NCBI GenBank assembly: GCA_025612375.1
Contig: JAAXKN010000024.1
Location: 1-64,000, forward strand
Direction of reading: 5' to 3'
Length of the DNA: 64,000 bases
From: Ignavibacteria bacterium
GTDB taxonomy: Bacteria; Bacteroidota; Ignavibacteria; Ignavibacteriales; SURF-24
A program made the translations under genes and the position numbers. Positions 44,382 to 53,787 of the stretch are shown here, one piece after another; position 1 is the first letter of the stretch, and every line of letters starts with the position of its first letter. Below the pieces are notes generated by a model that made no database searches, was not told the origin of the DNA, and worked only from the letters and a program-made list of their open reading frames with translations.

Positions 44382-45050
44382 ATGAACAGCACCCCAAAAA
44401 TCAGAAGCGTTGTATTTGACTTAGACGGAACACTCATGAGCTCAAGTGCAACGATATACAAATGCACACTCAGGACTTTCCAGGAATTCAACATTGCAGC
44501 CGAGCTTTCCGAAGAGGAGTTCAACAAAAAGATCGGATACCACTTTAAGGATATATTTGCCGATTTCAATATATCGGTTCCCGATCTGGAAGGGTTTATT
44601 GACAGATATAAATCCCTCTACTTCGATTTTATAGATGAATCGAAAGTTTACCCGAATGTGCTTAAGGTGCTGGAATTCCTGAAAGAAAACAGCATACTCA
44701 CCTCCCTTCTTACAACAAAGGCGCAGGACCAGGCAGAAAGAATACTTGAACATTTTGGACTTAAAGATTATTTTTCAATTATTACGGGCCGCCAGAACGG
44801 CATGGCTATAAAGCCTGCCCCGGATGCCCTCTTAAAGATATGCAGAGAGACTGGTGTGGGTCCCGCTGAGACACTGATGGTCGGGGATTCAGAGCTTGAC
44901 ATAAGGTGCGGGAAGAATGCAGGATCTCTTACCTGCGGCGTAACCTTCGGCTACAGGCAGAAAGAGGAGCTGGAAAAAGAAAATCCCGATTACCTGATTT
45001 CCGATATGAAGGAAATCATTGACATAGTGGGCAGTAATGAGGTTAAATAA
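44382..45050 (+). CDS. HAD-superfamily phosphatase (phosphoglycolate phosphatase-like)
   Basis: This 222-residue Haloacid-dehalogenase fold enzyme has motif I VVFDLDGTLMSSS, motif II LLTTKAQD, motif III with the Lys in KPAPDALL, and motif IV LMVGDSELDIRCGKNAG. A four-helix cap sits between motifs I and II. This layout fits Gph/PpaX-like small-phosphate phosphatases. The substrate cannot be read from sequence. It is transcribed away from the aldolase gene. Confidence 0.85.
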   Translation: MNSTPKIRSVVFDLDGTLMSSSATIYKCTLRTFQEFNIAAELSEEEFNKKIGYHFKDIFADFNISVPDLEGFIDRYKSLYFDFIDESKVYPNVLKVLEFLKENSILTSLLTTKAQDQAERILEHFGLKDYFSIITGRQNGMAIKPAPDALLKICRETGVGPAETLMVGDSELDIRCGKNAGSLTCGVTFGYRQKEELEKENPDYLISDMKEIIDIVGSNEVK

Positions 45051-45109
45051 GTAAAAGTATCTGTATATCAAAGGACAGCTGTTTTAACACAAAGCAAAGG
45101 GGTAAGTTT

Positions 45110-45877
45110 ATGGAAGAGACTGGTGAAGTATCGGTTAAGATAAACAACAGCATTGCCGTAGTCACATTTTCCCATCCCAAGGGGAACAGCCTTCCTTCGG
45201 CGCTTTTAAAAAGTATGGCTGATGATATAGAGAGTCTTTCAGACAATGATGAAACGCGTGTTATTGTACTTGCCAGCAAGGGCGAAGGGGCGTTCTGCGG
45301 GGGGGCGTCTTTTACAGAGCTCTTAAACATCAGCAGTTATGAAGAAGGGAAAGAGTTTTTCATGGGTTTTGCGCATCTTATTAACGCCATGAAAAACTGT
45401 CCCAAGTTTATCATCGCGCGTGTTCAGGGAAAGGCTGTTGGAGGAGGCGTGGGGATAATTGCGGCATCGGACTATGCGCTGGCGCATTCATCGGCCTCAA
45501 TTAAGTTAAGCGAGCTGGAGCTGGGCCTCGGGCCCTTTGTTGTAGGTCCCGCGGTTGAAAGAAAGATCGGCAAAAGCGCATTTGGTGCGCTTTCGATAGA
45601 TACGAACTGGCGGGATGCCCTGTGGGCCGAGAACAGCGGTCTTTATACGGATGTTTTTCAGGAAAGAGAGGAGCTGGACAAAGCGGTGCTGGAAGTGGCA
45701 GTAAGGCTTTCAAAGACGAATCCCGAGGCTATGGCAAAGCTGAAATCGATACTCTGGGAAGGCACAGCTCACTGGGACACCCTGCTTGAGACGAGGGCCG
45801 AGATATCGGGGAAGCTGGTGCTTTCGGAGTTCACATCAAATTACATTTCTAATTTTAGGGATAAAAAATCTACCTGA
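45110..45877 (+). CDS. Enoyl-CoA hydratase/isomerase family protein
   Basis: This 255-residue crotonase-fold protein has SIAVVTFSHPKGNSLPSALL at the start, VIVLASKGEGAFCGGASFTEL as the oxyanion-hole segment, and ARVQGKAVGGGVGIIAASDYALAHSSASIKLSELELGLGPFVV as the second glycine-rich block. Glu in KLSELELGLGP is a candidate catalytic base. It could be a methylglutaconyl-CoA or enoyl-CoA hydratase, or a related crotonase enzyme. GGGG precedes the ATG. No other beta-oxidation genes are nearby. Confidence 0.8.
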   Translation: MEETGEVSVKINNSIAVVTFSHPKGNSLPSALLKSMADDIESLSDNDETRVIVLASKGEGAFCGGASFTELLNISSYEEGKEFFMGFAHLINAMKNCPKFIIARVQGKAVGGGVGIIAASDYALAHSSASIKLSELELGLGPFVVGPAVERKIGKSAFGALSIDTNWRDALWAENSGLYTDVFQEREELDKAVLEVAVRLSKTNPEAMAKLKSILWEGTAHWDTLLETRAEISGKLVLSEFTSNYISNFRDKKST

Positions 45878-46004
45878 AATGCTCCTGGAGACCCATATCT
45901 GCTGCCCTTTCAGTCTTTCCGTAATTCCGGCCGGATATATTGGTACAAAGTTTAGTCAAGGAAACATCCCTTGTTTTTATTCATGCGCTTGCGTATTTTT
46001 ATAG

Positions 46005-46018
46005 GTGGGATATCCCAC
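46005..46018. promoter_or_regulatory. Palindrome upstream of the toxin-antitoxin pair
   Basis: GTGGGATATCCCAC is a perfect 14-bp palindrome 55 nt upstream of the antitoxin start codon. Antitoxins usually repress their own promoter through such sites, so this is the best operator candidate. It lies inside the likely promoter region, where no strong hexamers are visible. Confidence 0.5.
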
Positions 46019-46073
46019 TTTTTATCATATTCAACTGTTTCATTGAACTAAGACATAGAAAGGATGTCATGCT

Positions 46074-46331
46074 ATGGCACCGGTTGTAAAAGAATACTCC
46101 GCTAAACTTGACAGCAAGAGGCGCCTGATCATTAGAGACTCGAAATTCGAGCACTATAAGGTCCAGGTACGCAGGGACGGGACTATTACGCTCAAACCTC
46201 AGATTCTTGTTGACCTGGATGATATTTCAGAAGACACATACAATATGATTAAGGACTCTGCCGGAAACCTGAAGAAGGGTAAAGCTTCCAGACCCGTTAA
46301 CCTGAATGAATTCGATTTTGATAAGGAATAA
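46074..46331 (+). CDS. Probable antitoxin of a type II toxin-antitoxin pair
   Basis: This 85-residue basic protein has a beta-rich first half (PVVKEYSAKLDSKRRLIIRDSKFEHYKVQVRRDG) with an AbrB-like look and an acidic C-terminal tail (NLNEFDFDKE) of the kind that wraps a toxin. AAAGGA lies 9 nt before the ATG. The toxin gene follows after 8 nt. The AbrB-like fold is inferred; the pairing is the main evidence. Confidence 0.6.
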   Translation: MAPVVKEYSAKLDSKRRLIIRDSKFEHYKVQVRRDGTITLKPQILVDLDDISEDTYNMIKDSAGNLKKGKASRPVNLNEFDFDKE

Positions 46332-46339
46332 CACCTGAA

Positions 46340-46720
46340 GTGAATTTTAAGATCAGACTTGGCGTTCCTGATTTCGAAGAGCTATGGAACCGCCTCGCAG
46401 ATAAATACCGTTCTAATACGATGTCTGAAGACGAACGCCGCAGATTTAATCAGATTGGTAAGGTTATGAAGCTCCTGAGCTCTAATCCCAGGCATAACAG
46501 CCTTAGGACTCACGAAATTGACGAACTAAGCCGTGAGTTTGGCTTTAAGGTCTGGCAGTCTTATCTGGAAAACAATACCCCTGCTGCTGGCCGGCTCTTC
46601 TGGGCTTACGGTCCCGGCAAAGGTGATATTACCATCCTTGGTTATTCTCCCCATCCCGATGAGAAGAAGGGTGCTTATAAACGTATTAAACTCTCAGGCT
46701 TTCCAATAAAACCGGAATAA
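46340..46720 (+). CDS. RelE/ParE-like toxin
   Basis: This 126-residue protein starts with GTG 8 nt after the antitoxin stop. Its C-terminal core (RLFWAYGPGKGDITILGYSPHPDEKKGAYKRIKLSGFP) has the RelE-superfamily beta-sheet pattern with conserved Arg, Tyr and His-Pro. An N-terminal helical part (FEELWNRLADKYRSN, RRFNQIGKVMKLLSSNPRHNSLRTHEI) precedes it. Proteins of this architecture are annotated as toxins next to small antitoxins. If active, it would cleave mRNA or block translation. No fragmentation or frameshift is seen. Confidence 0.6.
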   Translation: MNFKIRLGVPDFEELWNRLADKYRSNTMSEDERRRFNQIGKVMKLLSSNPRHNSLRTHEIDELSREFGFKVWQSYLENNTPAAGRLFWAYGPGKGDITILGYSPHPDEKKGAYKRIKLSGFPIKPE

Positions 46721-46809
46721 TATTACGTTTTACTTACCCGCAGGACGGATCCTTTTATTTTAATTAATTGAATTTGGAAGCCTGGATTTTTGTTAGCATT
46801 ATGTATTCT

Positions 46810-46829
46810 CCTTTTCACCGGTGAAAAGG
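46810..46829. promoter_or_regulatory. Perfect 20-bp palindrome
   Basis: CCTTTTCACCGGTGAAAAGG is a perfect palindrome in the 230-nt gap before the DUF3109 gene. It carries no T-run on either side and stands 120 nt upstream of that gene, so it looks more like an operator than a terminator. The binding protein is unknown. Confidence 0.4.
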
Positions 46830-46948
46830 CTAAAATTACTGCCGTGTAAAATGGAAAAGAGCTAATTAATATTCTTTCCAATTAGTTTTATTATTATTAT
46901 TTTTAACAAAAATTATTCCAAAGTTTAACCCCAATCAGAATAGAGTGC

Positions 46949-47521
46949 ATGTATTTAGATAACGTATTACAAATAGATGGCGTAACTGTCCGCAAGGATA
47001 TAGTTGATTCGCACTTCGTCTGTGATTTAACGAAGTGCAAAGGGGCATGCTGTACAATGGAAAGCGAGTATGGCGCCCCGATAAAAAAAGAAGAAATTGA
47101 TGAAATTGAGAAGGTCCTCCCTGTGGTAAAGGAATATCTTTCCCCCAGGCACATCAAAGAGATTGAAGCTAATGGTTTCTGGGAGGAAAAAGAGGGTGAA
47201 CTTTTAACCAGAAGCGTCAACGACAGGGCCTGCGTCTTTGTATATTATGAAGGTGACATTGCCAAGTGTGCAGTTGAAAAGGCTTTTAAAGAAGGCAAAA
47301 TAGGCGTCAATAAGCCGATATCCTGCCATCTCTTCCCTATCCGTGTATCGAGGTTCGGGGGCGACATACTGAGGTATGAAAGAATTCCCGAATGCTACGC
47401 TGCCGTGGAAAACGGCGTAAAGCTGGGTGTTAGAATTGCCGATTTCTGCAAGGAATCTTTAGTCAGGCTTTACGGAGAGTCCTGGTATGAAAAATTAAGG
47501 ATAGCCAGGAGGGAAAAGTAA
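46949..47521 (+). CDS. DUF3109 family cysteine-rich protein
   Basis: This 190-residue protein of the DUF3109 family, frequent in Bacteroidota, has CDLTKCKGACCTMESEYGAPI near the N-terminus, ACVFVYYEGDIAKCAVEKAF, and ISCHLFPIRVSRFG. These cysteines resemble the YkgJ-type zinc or iron-chelating cluster. The exact function is unknown. It lies one base upstream of rpoN (stop TAA, then A, then ATG) and is likely co-transcribed with it. Confidence 0.85.
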   Translation: MYLDNVLQIDGVTVRKDIVDSHFVCDLTKCKGACCTMESEYGAPIKKEEIDEIEKVLPVVKEYLSPRHIKEIEANGFWEEKEGELLTRSVNDRACVFVYYEGDIAKCAVEKAFKEGKIGVNKPISCHLFPIRVSRFGGDILRYERIPECYAAVENGVKLGVRIADFCKESLVRLYGESWYEKLRIARREK

Positions 47522-47522
47522 A

Positions 47523-49016
47523 ATGTTATCATTAAATCAAAGACTTTCACAGCTTCAGAAGCTCTCGCCCCAGCAGATACAGTACCAGAAACTTCTGCAG
47601 CTTAATACGCTTTCACTTGAACAGAGAATAAAAACCGAGCTTGAGCTTAACCCGATCCTGGAAGAAACACTCCTGGATGATTATGAACTTGAAATGAGCC
47701 AGGACGAAGAAAAGCCGCAGGACGACCGCGTGGATGACGCTGCTACTGACGGCGAGAGTGACGACGAGGAAATTGCAGATACAAGCGACGACGAGTTTGA
47801 GTTAGAAGACTTTATGAACGACGCCGACTCTGAGCCGGAGAACGAATACTATAACAAGAACGGCGATGAGGACAGGACCCAGCCCGTTGCACCTTTAAGG
47901 GAGACCTTAAACGAGCACCTGACGCGCCAGCTTTACCTGTTGGATTTAAGCGAAGACATGTTCGCCCTGGGCGAAGAGATAATAGGAAACCTGGACGAGG
48001 ACGGATACTTAAAGCGCGACCTGAAGAGCATAGTTGAAGAGCTCAATATGTTTCAGCACGTTGAGGTTCCGCTGGAGAAAGCCGAAAGCCTCTTAAAAAA
48101 GATACAGACATTTGACCCTGTAGGAATTGCCTCGAGGAACCTGCAGGAATGCCTCCTGGTACAGTTAAAGAATACATCTTTTGACCCTTATTACTCCTAT
48201 CTGGCAGAACACCTTCTTTTGGATCATTTCAACGACTTTATAAATAAGCGTTTTGATGCCATACAGAAGAATATGAATCTTACGACTGAGACTCTGAAAT
48301 CGACTATCAGCCTTATTCATAAGCTTAATCCCAAGCCGGGGGAAGGCAACATAGAGTCAGACCAGGCAAACCAGATAACGCCCGACTTTTTAGTTGAGAA
48401 AGTGGACGACAACTTTATTATTTCACTTAACGACCGCCACGTCCCTTCTGTTACAATCAGCTCCACGTATCTTGAGATGCTGAATTCAAATAAGAGGAAA
48501 AGGAACATTTCAAACCGCGAGAAAGAAACCCACAAGTTCTTAAGGGAGAAGTTCGAGTCGGCAAAATGGTTCATTGCCTCGATCCAGCAGCGCCGTGAGA
48601 CGCTGATGAAGATCATGCGCGCCATTGTTGAAAAGCAGTACGCGTTTTTTGAATACGGTCCCAAGGCCCTGCGCCCCATGATATATAAAGATATTGCCGA
48701 GGAGATCGGGATGGATATATCAACCATTAGCAGGGTTGTTAACGGCAAGTATGTCCAGAGCCCCGTAGGAATTCACGAGCTGAAATATTTCTTCAGCGAG
48801 GGGCTTTCGACCGACGACGGCGAGGAGATCTCGAACAAGCACATTAAAGAGCTGATAAAAGAGATCTGCGACTCTGAGACCAAGAACGCTCCATACAGCG
48901 ACGACAAAATAGCAGAACTGCTGAATGAAAAAGGCATTCACATTGCGCGCAGGACAGTAGCCAAGTACAGGGAGCAGCTCAGGATACCGGTTGCACGCCT
49001 GCGCAAGGAATTATGA
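47523..49016 (+). CDS. rpoN: RNA polymerase sigma-54 factor
   Basis: This 497-residue protein has the sigma-54 layout: region I with Gln-rich repeats (LNQRLSQLQKLSPQQIQYQKLLQLNTLSLEQRIKTELELNPILEE), an acidic region II (about residues 60-130), the core-binding domain (about 130-320), an HTH (IAEEIGMDISTISRVVNGKYVQSP), and the RpoN box (ARRTVAKYREQL) near residue 480. It directs polymerase to -24/-12 promoters with activator ATPases. The next gene starts inside its stop codon (ATGA). Confidence 0.95.
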   Translation: MLSLNQRLSQLQKLSPQQIQYQKLLQLNTLSLEQRIKTELELNPILEETLLDDYELEMSQDEEKPQDDRVDDAATDGESDDEEIADTSDDEFELEDFMNDADSEPENEYYNKNGDEDRTQPVAPLRETLNEHLTRQLYLLDLSEDMFALGEEIIGNLDEDGYLKRDLKSIVEELNMFQHVEVPLEKAESLLKKIQTFDPVGIASRNLQECLLVQLKNTSFDPYYSYLAEHLLLDHFNDFINKRFDAIQKNMNLTTETLKSTISLIHKLNPKPGEGNIESDQANQITPDFLVEKVDDNFIISLNDRHVPSVTISSTYLEMLNSNKRKRNISNREKETHKFLREKFESAKWFIASIQQRRETLMKIMRAIVEKQYAFFEYGPKALRPMIYKDIAEEIGMDISTISRVVNGKYVQSPVGIHELKYFFSEGLSTDDGEEISNKHIKELIKEICDSETKNAPYSDDKIAELLNEKGIHIARRTVAKYREQLRIPVARLRKEL

Positions 49017-49642
49017 GTCTTTTCCGGGACGTTATTGTAATAGTTTTTTCCTATTTCCTTTTCGGCCTCGTGCATTCCGTTCTTGCCTCCCGGAAGCTAA
49101 AAAAATTATTTGCAGAAAAGTACGGAGACTATATTGCCTTCTACAGGCTCACGTACAATGTAGTCTCCTTTCTTTCTTTCATGCTGCTATTGGAATTCGT
49201 TCCGAAACCCGACAGCATTATTTATGACTTAGATGCTCCTTACGACATAATTGTTTTTGTTCTTCAGGTTATAAGCCTTGCCTTCCTCATCTGGTCCTTT
49301 ACACATTTCGATCTCATGGAATTCTTAGGTATTAAACAGATTGTGCGGTGGTATAACGGAAACTACAGCGCGGAGGATCTGGATGAAAAAGGAACTTTAG
49401 TAACCAAAGGACTTTATAAGATAAGCCGCCACCCGGTTTACCTGTTTTCAATACTGTTTCTGGGCTTAAGGCCGCAGATGGATCTTTTTTACCTGGTTTC
49501 TTTTATCTGTTTAACGGCTTATTTTTACCTGGGTTCAATTTACGAAGAAAGAAAACTTACAGAAAGGTTCGGGCAGGAATATACCGATTACAAAGGAAGA
49601 GTTTCCAGAATCTTTCCGCTTAAATTTAAGCGGCAAAATTAA
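49013..49642 (+). CDS. Isoprenylcysteine-methyltransferase-like / NnrU-type membrane protein
   Basis: This 209-residue polytopic protein has about five hydrophobic segments, with the family motif GLYKISRHPVYLFSILFLGLRP followed by EERKLTERFGQEYTDYKGRVSRIFPL. This matches the ICMT/PEMT-like membrane methyltransferase fold, whose bacterial members have mostly unknown targets. Its start overlaps the rpoN stop (ATGA), so it is translationally coupled to the sigma factor. This coupling is probably fortuitous clustering rather than a functional link. Confidence 0.75.
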   Translation: MSLFRDVIVIVFSYFLFGLVHSVLASRKLKKLFAEKYGDYIAFYRLTYNVVSFLSFMLLLEFVPKPDSIIYDLDAPYDIIVFVLQVISLAFLIWSFTHFDLMEFLGIKQIVRWYNGNYSAEDLDEKGTLVTKGLYKISRHPVYLFSILFLGLRPQMDLFYLVSFICLTAYFYLGSIYEERKLTERFGQEYTDYKGRVSRIFPLKFKRQN

Positions 49643-49659
49643 AATTATAAAAACAGAAA

Positions 49660-51495
49660 ATGAAAAAAGCTTTTTTACTTTTCACTTTTATCGCACTCTG
49701 CCCTGCTTTGTTAAGAGCACAGGCAAATAATGATGAAATCCTGGCCAAAGCCGGCAGTAAAACAATTACAAGAGAAGAGTTCCTGGAAAGATTCGAAATG
49801 ACGCCGTGGCCGCGTCCGCCAAAGAAAGTAACGCCTGAAAACCTGAAACTGGGATTTCTTTATTCGCTTGCCGCCGAGAAGCTCTGGGCCTTAAAGGCGC
49901 AGGAAATGGGGCTTGATACCTCAGGTGCCGTTAAGATGGCCTTTAGTTCGCTGGAAAAGATGTATGTAAGAGACGCCCTCTGGAAGCTTGAGATTAAGGA
50001 CAAGACCGTTATTCCTGAGAGTGAAGAAGCAAAGGGATATTTAAGAACCCGGTTTGCCTACAGGACCGATTACCTTATTGCAGGATCTGAAAAAGAAATT
50101 AACAGCATGTATGAACGTCTTCAGAAAGGGACCTCTTTTGATGCTGTTCTGAAGTCTAACGGAAGCAAAGGGCTGGATACACTGACCGTTTCATACGGCA
50201 TGATGGAAGAAGCCGTGGAGGACGCAATTTACAACTTAATGGTGGGACAATATACCTCACCCGTCTTTACCCCAAACGGCTGGTGCATCTTCCGCCTCAG
50301 GGATATAGTTGAACTGAAGCAGGACCCAAAAGACCAGCAGAAAGTAGAGCAGCTGGTTAAAAAGATTACAAACGAGAGGGCCACGGCGAGGGTATATCAG
50401 AAGTTCTACCGCAGCTTCTTCTCCAATCAGAAAGTGAACGTCAGCAGCAGGCTTTTTAAGGAGCTTGCGGATAACCTTGTAAAGATTATAAAAGAGAAAA
50501 AAAATAACGGCAGTATATCAGACAGCACCCTTGTAAGCCTTCAGCCCCCGGACATTCTTAAGCTTGAAGGCGCCTTCAGGCCTGAAGTGCTGAATATGGA
50601 TTTTGTTCAGTTCGAAAAAAATCCTGTAAGCTTAAGGCAGTTCATTGAAGATTTTGCAATGGAAGGCTTCAGCACCCAGACGGCGGATCCCAGGATGGTT
50701 TTCGGGATATTCAACAGGGTGGTAAAGAAATACGTGGAAAACGAGATGTTGACGCGCGAAGGCTACAGGCGCGGGCTTCAGAACCTGCCGGAGGTAAAAA
50801 GAGAGCTTGACATGTGGAAGGACAATTACCTTTCGCAGATGCTCAGATCCACATTCAGGGATTCTGCAAGCGTTACGGATCTTGAGGCGGAGCAGTATTT
50901 CCACAAGGTGCAGCAGGGTGCCCCGATGACCGCACAGGTAAACATTGTTGAAGTGCTTACAGACAGCCTTGAAGTTGCCGAGAAGGTGCTGGATGCCGTA
51001 AAGAAGGACGTGGATATGCACGTTCTTGCGCGCATGTATTCAAAACGTGAGTCGACAAAGAAGACGCAGGGTGAGACCGGTTTCTTTTCCATAAATGAAT
51101 ATGGTGAGATCGGCCGCATTGCAGGCAATATGGCAATCGGGGACGTCTACGGCCCATTAAAGGTGCCGGAAGGATACTCAATATTTAAGTTAGCCGGAAA
51201 AAAAGAAGACTCACTGCACGTGGATAAACCTTTTTCCGAACTTAGGGATTCCATAAAGAAGAATCTTTCGACTGAGAAGGCATATAAATCCGTCTTAAAT
51301 TACACGGTTAAGCTTGCCGGCGAGTACGGCCTCAGGATAGATGAAAAAGCACTTCAGTCCACACAGGTAATAAACGTTCCGATGTTCACCTACCGCTTCA
51401 TGGGCTTCGGGGGCAAGCTTCCGGCCGTACCTATGACTGCTCCCTATACGGAGTGGGTAAACCCCTGGTTAGAATATAAATCGAATTTACCTTAA
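49660..51495 (+). CDS. SurA-like periplasmic peptidylprolyl isomerase/chaperone
   Basis: This 611-residue protein with a signal peptide (residues 1-21, ending LLRAQA) starts the mature part with a SurA-type helical segment (NDEILAKAGSKTITREEFLERF). It contains two parvulin-like stretches, one at about residues 130-245 and one at about 415-530 (VNIVEVLTDSLEVAEKV, ETGFFSINEYGEIGRIAGNM, GYSIFKLAGK). It should help outer-membrane proteins fold in the periplasm. It has an adjacent start 18 nt after the previous gene, so an operon is likely. Confidence 0.8.
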   Translation: MKKAFLLFTFIALCPALLRAQANNDEILAKAGSKTITREEFLERFEMTPWPRPPKKVTPENLKLGFLYSLAAEKLWALKAQEMGLDTSGAVKMAFSSLEKMYVRDALWKLEIKDKTVIPESEEAKGYLRTRFAYRTDYLIAGSEKEINSMYERLQKGTSFDAVLKSNGSKGLDTLTVSYGMMEEAVEDAIYNLMVGQYTSPVFTPNGWCIFRLRDIVELKQDPKDQQKVEQLVKKITNERATARVYQKFYRSFFSNQKVNVSSRLFKELADNLVKIIKEKKNNGSISDSTLVSLQPPDILKLEGAFRPEVLNMDFVQFEKNPVSLRQFIEDFAMEGFSTQTADPRMVFGIFNRVVKKYVENEMLTREGYRRGLQNLPEVKRELDMWKDNYLSQMLRSTFRDSASVTDLEAEQYFHKVQQGAPMTAQVNIVEVLTDSLEVAEKVLDAVKKDVDMHVLARMYSKRESTKKTQGETGFFSINEYGEIGRIAGNMAIGDVYGPLKVPEGYSIFKLAGKKEDSLHVDKPFSELRDSIKKNLSTEKAYKSVLNYTVKLAGEYGLRIDEKALQSTQVINVPMFTYRFMGFGGKLPAVPMTAPYTEWVNPWLEYKSNLP

Positions 51496-51690
51496 AAAAG
51501 GTCATATTCAGGCCAGGAATTTCCTTATCCTGCATTTGGATATTTTTAAGACTTTAATTTATTATATTGATTAGATACAATTAAATCTTCAAACCCCGGA
51601 CAAAGAGGCGTGTTAGATGCGTTTGTCCCGGATCTGAAGATTGGTTTTTTATTACCATTAATTTTACGCGCAAAACAACAGGAGATAAAA

Positions 51691-52227
51691 GTGGGTCAAA
51701 AAATTCGCTCAACCACAATACTGGGTGTTGTTCATAACGGCGTGGCCGCCATCGGAGGCGACGGGCAGGTTACGCTTGGCAATACAGTTGTAAAGCACAA
51801 TTCCATGAAGATAAGAAAACTTTATAACGGCAAGGTTCTCTGCGGGTTTGCCGGAAGTGCGGCAGACGCATTTACGCTGCTAGAACGTTTTGAGGAGAAG
51901 CTGGAGCAGTACAGAGGCAACGTGGGGCGTGCGGCAGTTGAACTTGCAAAGGACTGGAGGACAGACAAGTACTTAAGACGTCTGGAGGCAATGCTTGCCG
52001 TTCTGTCGCAGGATCAGGCATATATCATTTCCGGCACGGGAGACGTCATTGAGCCCGAGGACAACATTGTTGCCATAGGTTCAGGCGGAATGTACGCCCT
52101 TGCAGCAGCAAAAATGCTGAAGAAATACAGCAGCCTTTCGGCCAAAGAGATTGTAGCAGAGGCCCTCAAGACTGCAGCAGACATTTGCATTTACACCAAT
52201 GACAAGATAAGCGTTGAGACTATCTGA
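51691..52227 (+). CDS. hslV: HslV peptidase subunit of the HslUV protease
   Basis: This 178-residue threonine peptidase forms a double hexamer that is capped by HslU. The start is GTG at 51691, with AGGAG 6 nt upstream; the longer frame from 51610 is not supported. The residues [24 protein letters not shown] contain the catalytic threonine, here Thr8 after a short propeptide-like MGQKIRS, and GDGQVTLG is the family hallmark. [19 protein letters not shown] and the final TNDKI follow. It is directly upstream of hslU with a 59-nt gap. Confidence 0.95.
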   Translation: MGQKIRSTTILGVVHNGVAAIGGDGQVTLGNTVVKHNSMKIRKLYNGKVLCGFAGSAADAFTLLERFEEKLEQYRGNVGRAAVELAKDWRTDKYLRRLEAMLAVLSQDQAYIISGTGDVIEPEDNIVAIGSGGMYALAAAKMLKKYSSLSAKEIVAEALKTAADICIYTNDKISVETI

Positions 52228-52286
52228 TATTTTTCCGGAAACTGTAACCAGAAATATACATAAGAATTAAAACGGATTTACATAAA

Positions 52287-53666
52287 ATGAAAAATGATTT
52301 AATGAGAAATCTGACGCCGACCCAGATCGTAAAAGAGCTTGACAAGTTCATAATCGGGCAGGATGACGCCAAGCGTGCAGTTGCAATTGCACTCAGGAAC
52401 CGCTGGCGCAGGCAGCAGGTTGAAGAAAAACTAAAAGAAGAGATTCTTCCAAACAACATAATTTTAATAGGCCCGACCGGCGTGGGTAAAACAGAAATAG
52501 CCCGCCGCCTGGCAAAACTCTCAGGCGCACCATTTATTAAGGTTGAAGCTTCAAAGTACACTGAAGTGGGCTACGTGGGGCGCGACGTTGAATCCATGAT
52601 ACGCGATCTTACGGAACTTGCCGTAACAATGGTAAAATCTGAAAAGACCGGAGAGGTTCAGGAGAAAGCAGAAAGAATAGCAGAAGAAAAAATTCTGGAC
52701 CTGCTGATTCCGCCTGTAAAGAAGCCGAGCACAGCTCCGCAGGAGGAGAACAGCGACGAGCCCGACGAGGCATTCCAGAACCAGAAGACGCGCGAATGGA
52801 TGAGGCAGAAGCTCCGCAACGGGGAGTTAGACGACAAGATGGTGGAGTTCGATACTTCATCGGCGCAGGGCGGGGTCGGGATGCAGGTCTTGGGGCCATT
52901 CGGATTTGATGACATGGGTATAAACATACAGGAGATCATGAGCAACATAATGCCCAAGAAAAAGAAGAAAAGGAAAACCCCGATCAAAGAAGCCCGCGCA
53001 GTAATTGCGCAGGAAGAGGCTCAGAAGCTGATAGATATGGAAGCCGTGCAGAAAGAAGCAATTACGCGCGTGCAGGATTCGGGCATCGTGTTTATTGATG
53101 AGATAGATAAAATTGCAGGAGGCGGAAAAGGCCAGGGGCCTGACGTGTCGCGCGAAGGCGTGCAGAGGGACCTGCTTCCGATTGTTGAAGGCTCGAGCAT
53201 AAATACAAAGTACGGCGTTGTTAAGACGGACCACATTTTGTTTATTGCTTCGGGAGCTTTCCACGTCTCTAAGCCATCGGACCTGATACCGGAACTTCAG
53301 GGACGCTTCCCTATACGCGTGGAGCTGAAGAGCCTGACCGAGGACGACTTCATCAAGATTCTTACTATTCCTCAGAACGCGCTTCTTAAGCAGTATGCAG
53401 CGCTCCTGCAGACAGAAGGCGTTGAGATTGAATTTCTTGAGGACGGAATAAAGGAAGTAGCCCGCATTGCAACCATAGTAAACGAGCAGGTGGAAAACAT
53501 CGGGGCAAGAAGGCTTCACACAATTCTGACCACTCTACTGGACGACATTCTCTTTAATGTACCCGACCAGATCCCCGGCTCAAAGGTAATGATCAATGGT
53601 GAAATGGTTAAGGATAAGCTTGAGAGGATTGTTCAGAACAGGGATCTGAGCAAATACATACTTTAA
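52287..53666 (+). CDS. hslU: HslU ATPase subunit of the HslUV protease
   Basis: This 459-residue AAA+ unfoldase feeds proteins into HslV. Walker A is GPTGVGKTE at residues 62-70 and Walker B is [12 protein letters not shown] near residue 270. The intermediate I-domain (about residues 110-245, charged and helical) is present, and the C-terminal sensor segment is [18 protein letters not shown]. The pore motif (GYVGRD) lies just after Walker A. A strong terminator follows 17 nt after the stop, closing the operon. Confidence 0.95.
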   Translation: MKNDLMRNLTPTQIVKELDKFIIGQDDAKRAVAIALRNRWRRQQVEEKLKEEILPNNIILIGPTGVGKTEIARRLAKLSGAPFIKVEASKYTEVGYVGRDVESMIRDLTELAVTMVKSEKTGEVQEKAERIAEEKILDLLIPPVKKPSTAPQEENSDEPDEAFQNQKTREWMRQKLRNGELDDKMVEFDTSSAQGGVGMQVLGPFGFDDMGINIQEIMSNIMPKKKKKRKTPIKEARAVIAQEEAQKLIDMEAVQKEAITRVQDSGIVFIDEIDKIAGGGKGQGPDVSREGVQRDLLPIVEGSSINTKYGVVKTDHILFIASGAFHVSKPSDLIPELQGRFPIRVELKSLTEDDFIKILTIPQNALLKQYAALLQTEGVEIEFLEDGIKEVARIATIVNEQVENIGARRLHTILTTLLDDILFNVPDQIPGSKVMINGEMVKDKLERIVQNRDLSKYIL

Positions 53667-53683
53667 CATGAACTGATTTTATG

Positions 53684-53728
53684 CGGGCGGATTTCTCTAA
53701 TGTGGAAAATCCGCCCGTTTTTTATTTA
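53684..53728 (+). terminator. Terminator of hslVU
   Basis: An 11-bp perfect stem (CGGGCGGATTT with AAATCCGCCCG) has a 12-nt loop and is followed by a T-rich tail (TTTTTTATTT). It sits 17 nt after the hslU stop codon. Confidence 0.9.
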
Positions 53729-53787
53729 GTAAAAAGTTTCATACCTTTAGTTCCTTTAAAAAAATTGTTTTCTGATTTGGGATTTTT

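Noticed and set aside
47523-49642. Functional link between rpoN and the overlapping membrane methyltransferase gene
   Set aside because: The ATGA overlap shows coupling of translation, but nothing in either protein suggests a shared pathway.
52857-53519. 220-residue open frame opposite hslU
   Set aside because: It has no family pattern and a composition typical of an antisense frame to a conserved gene.
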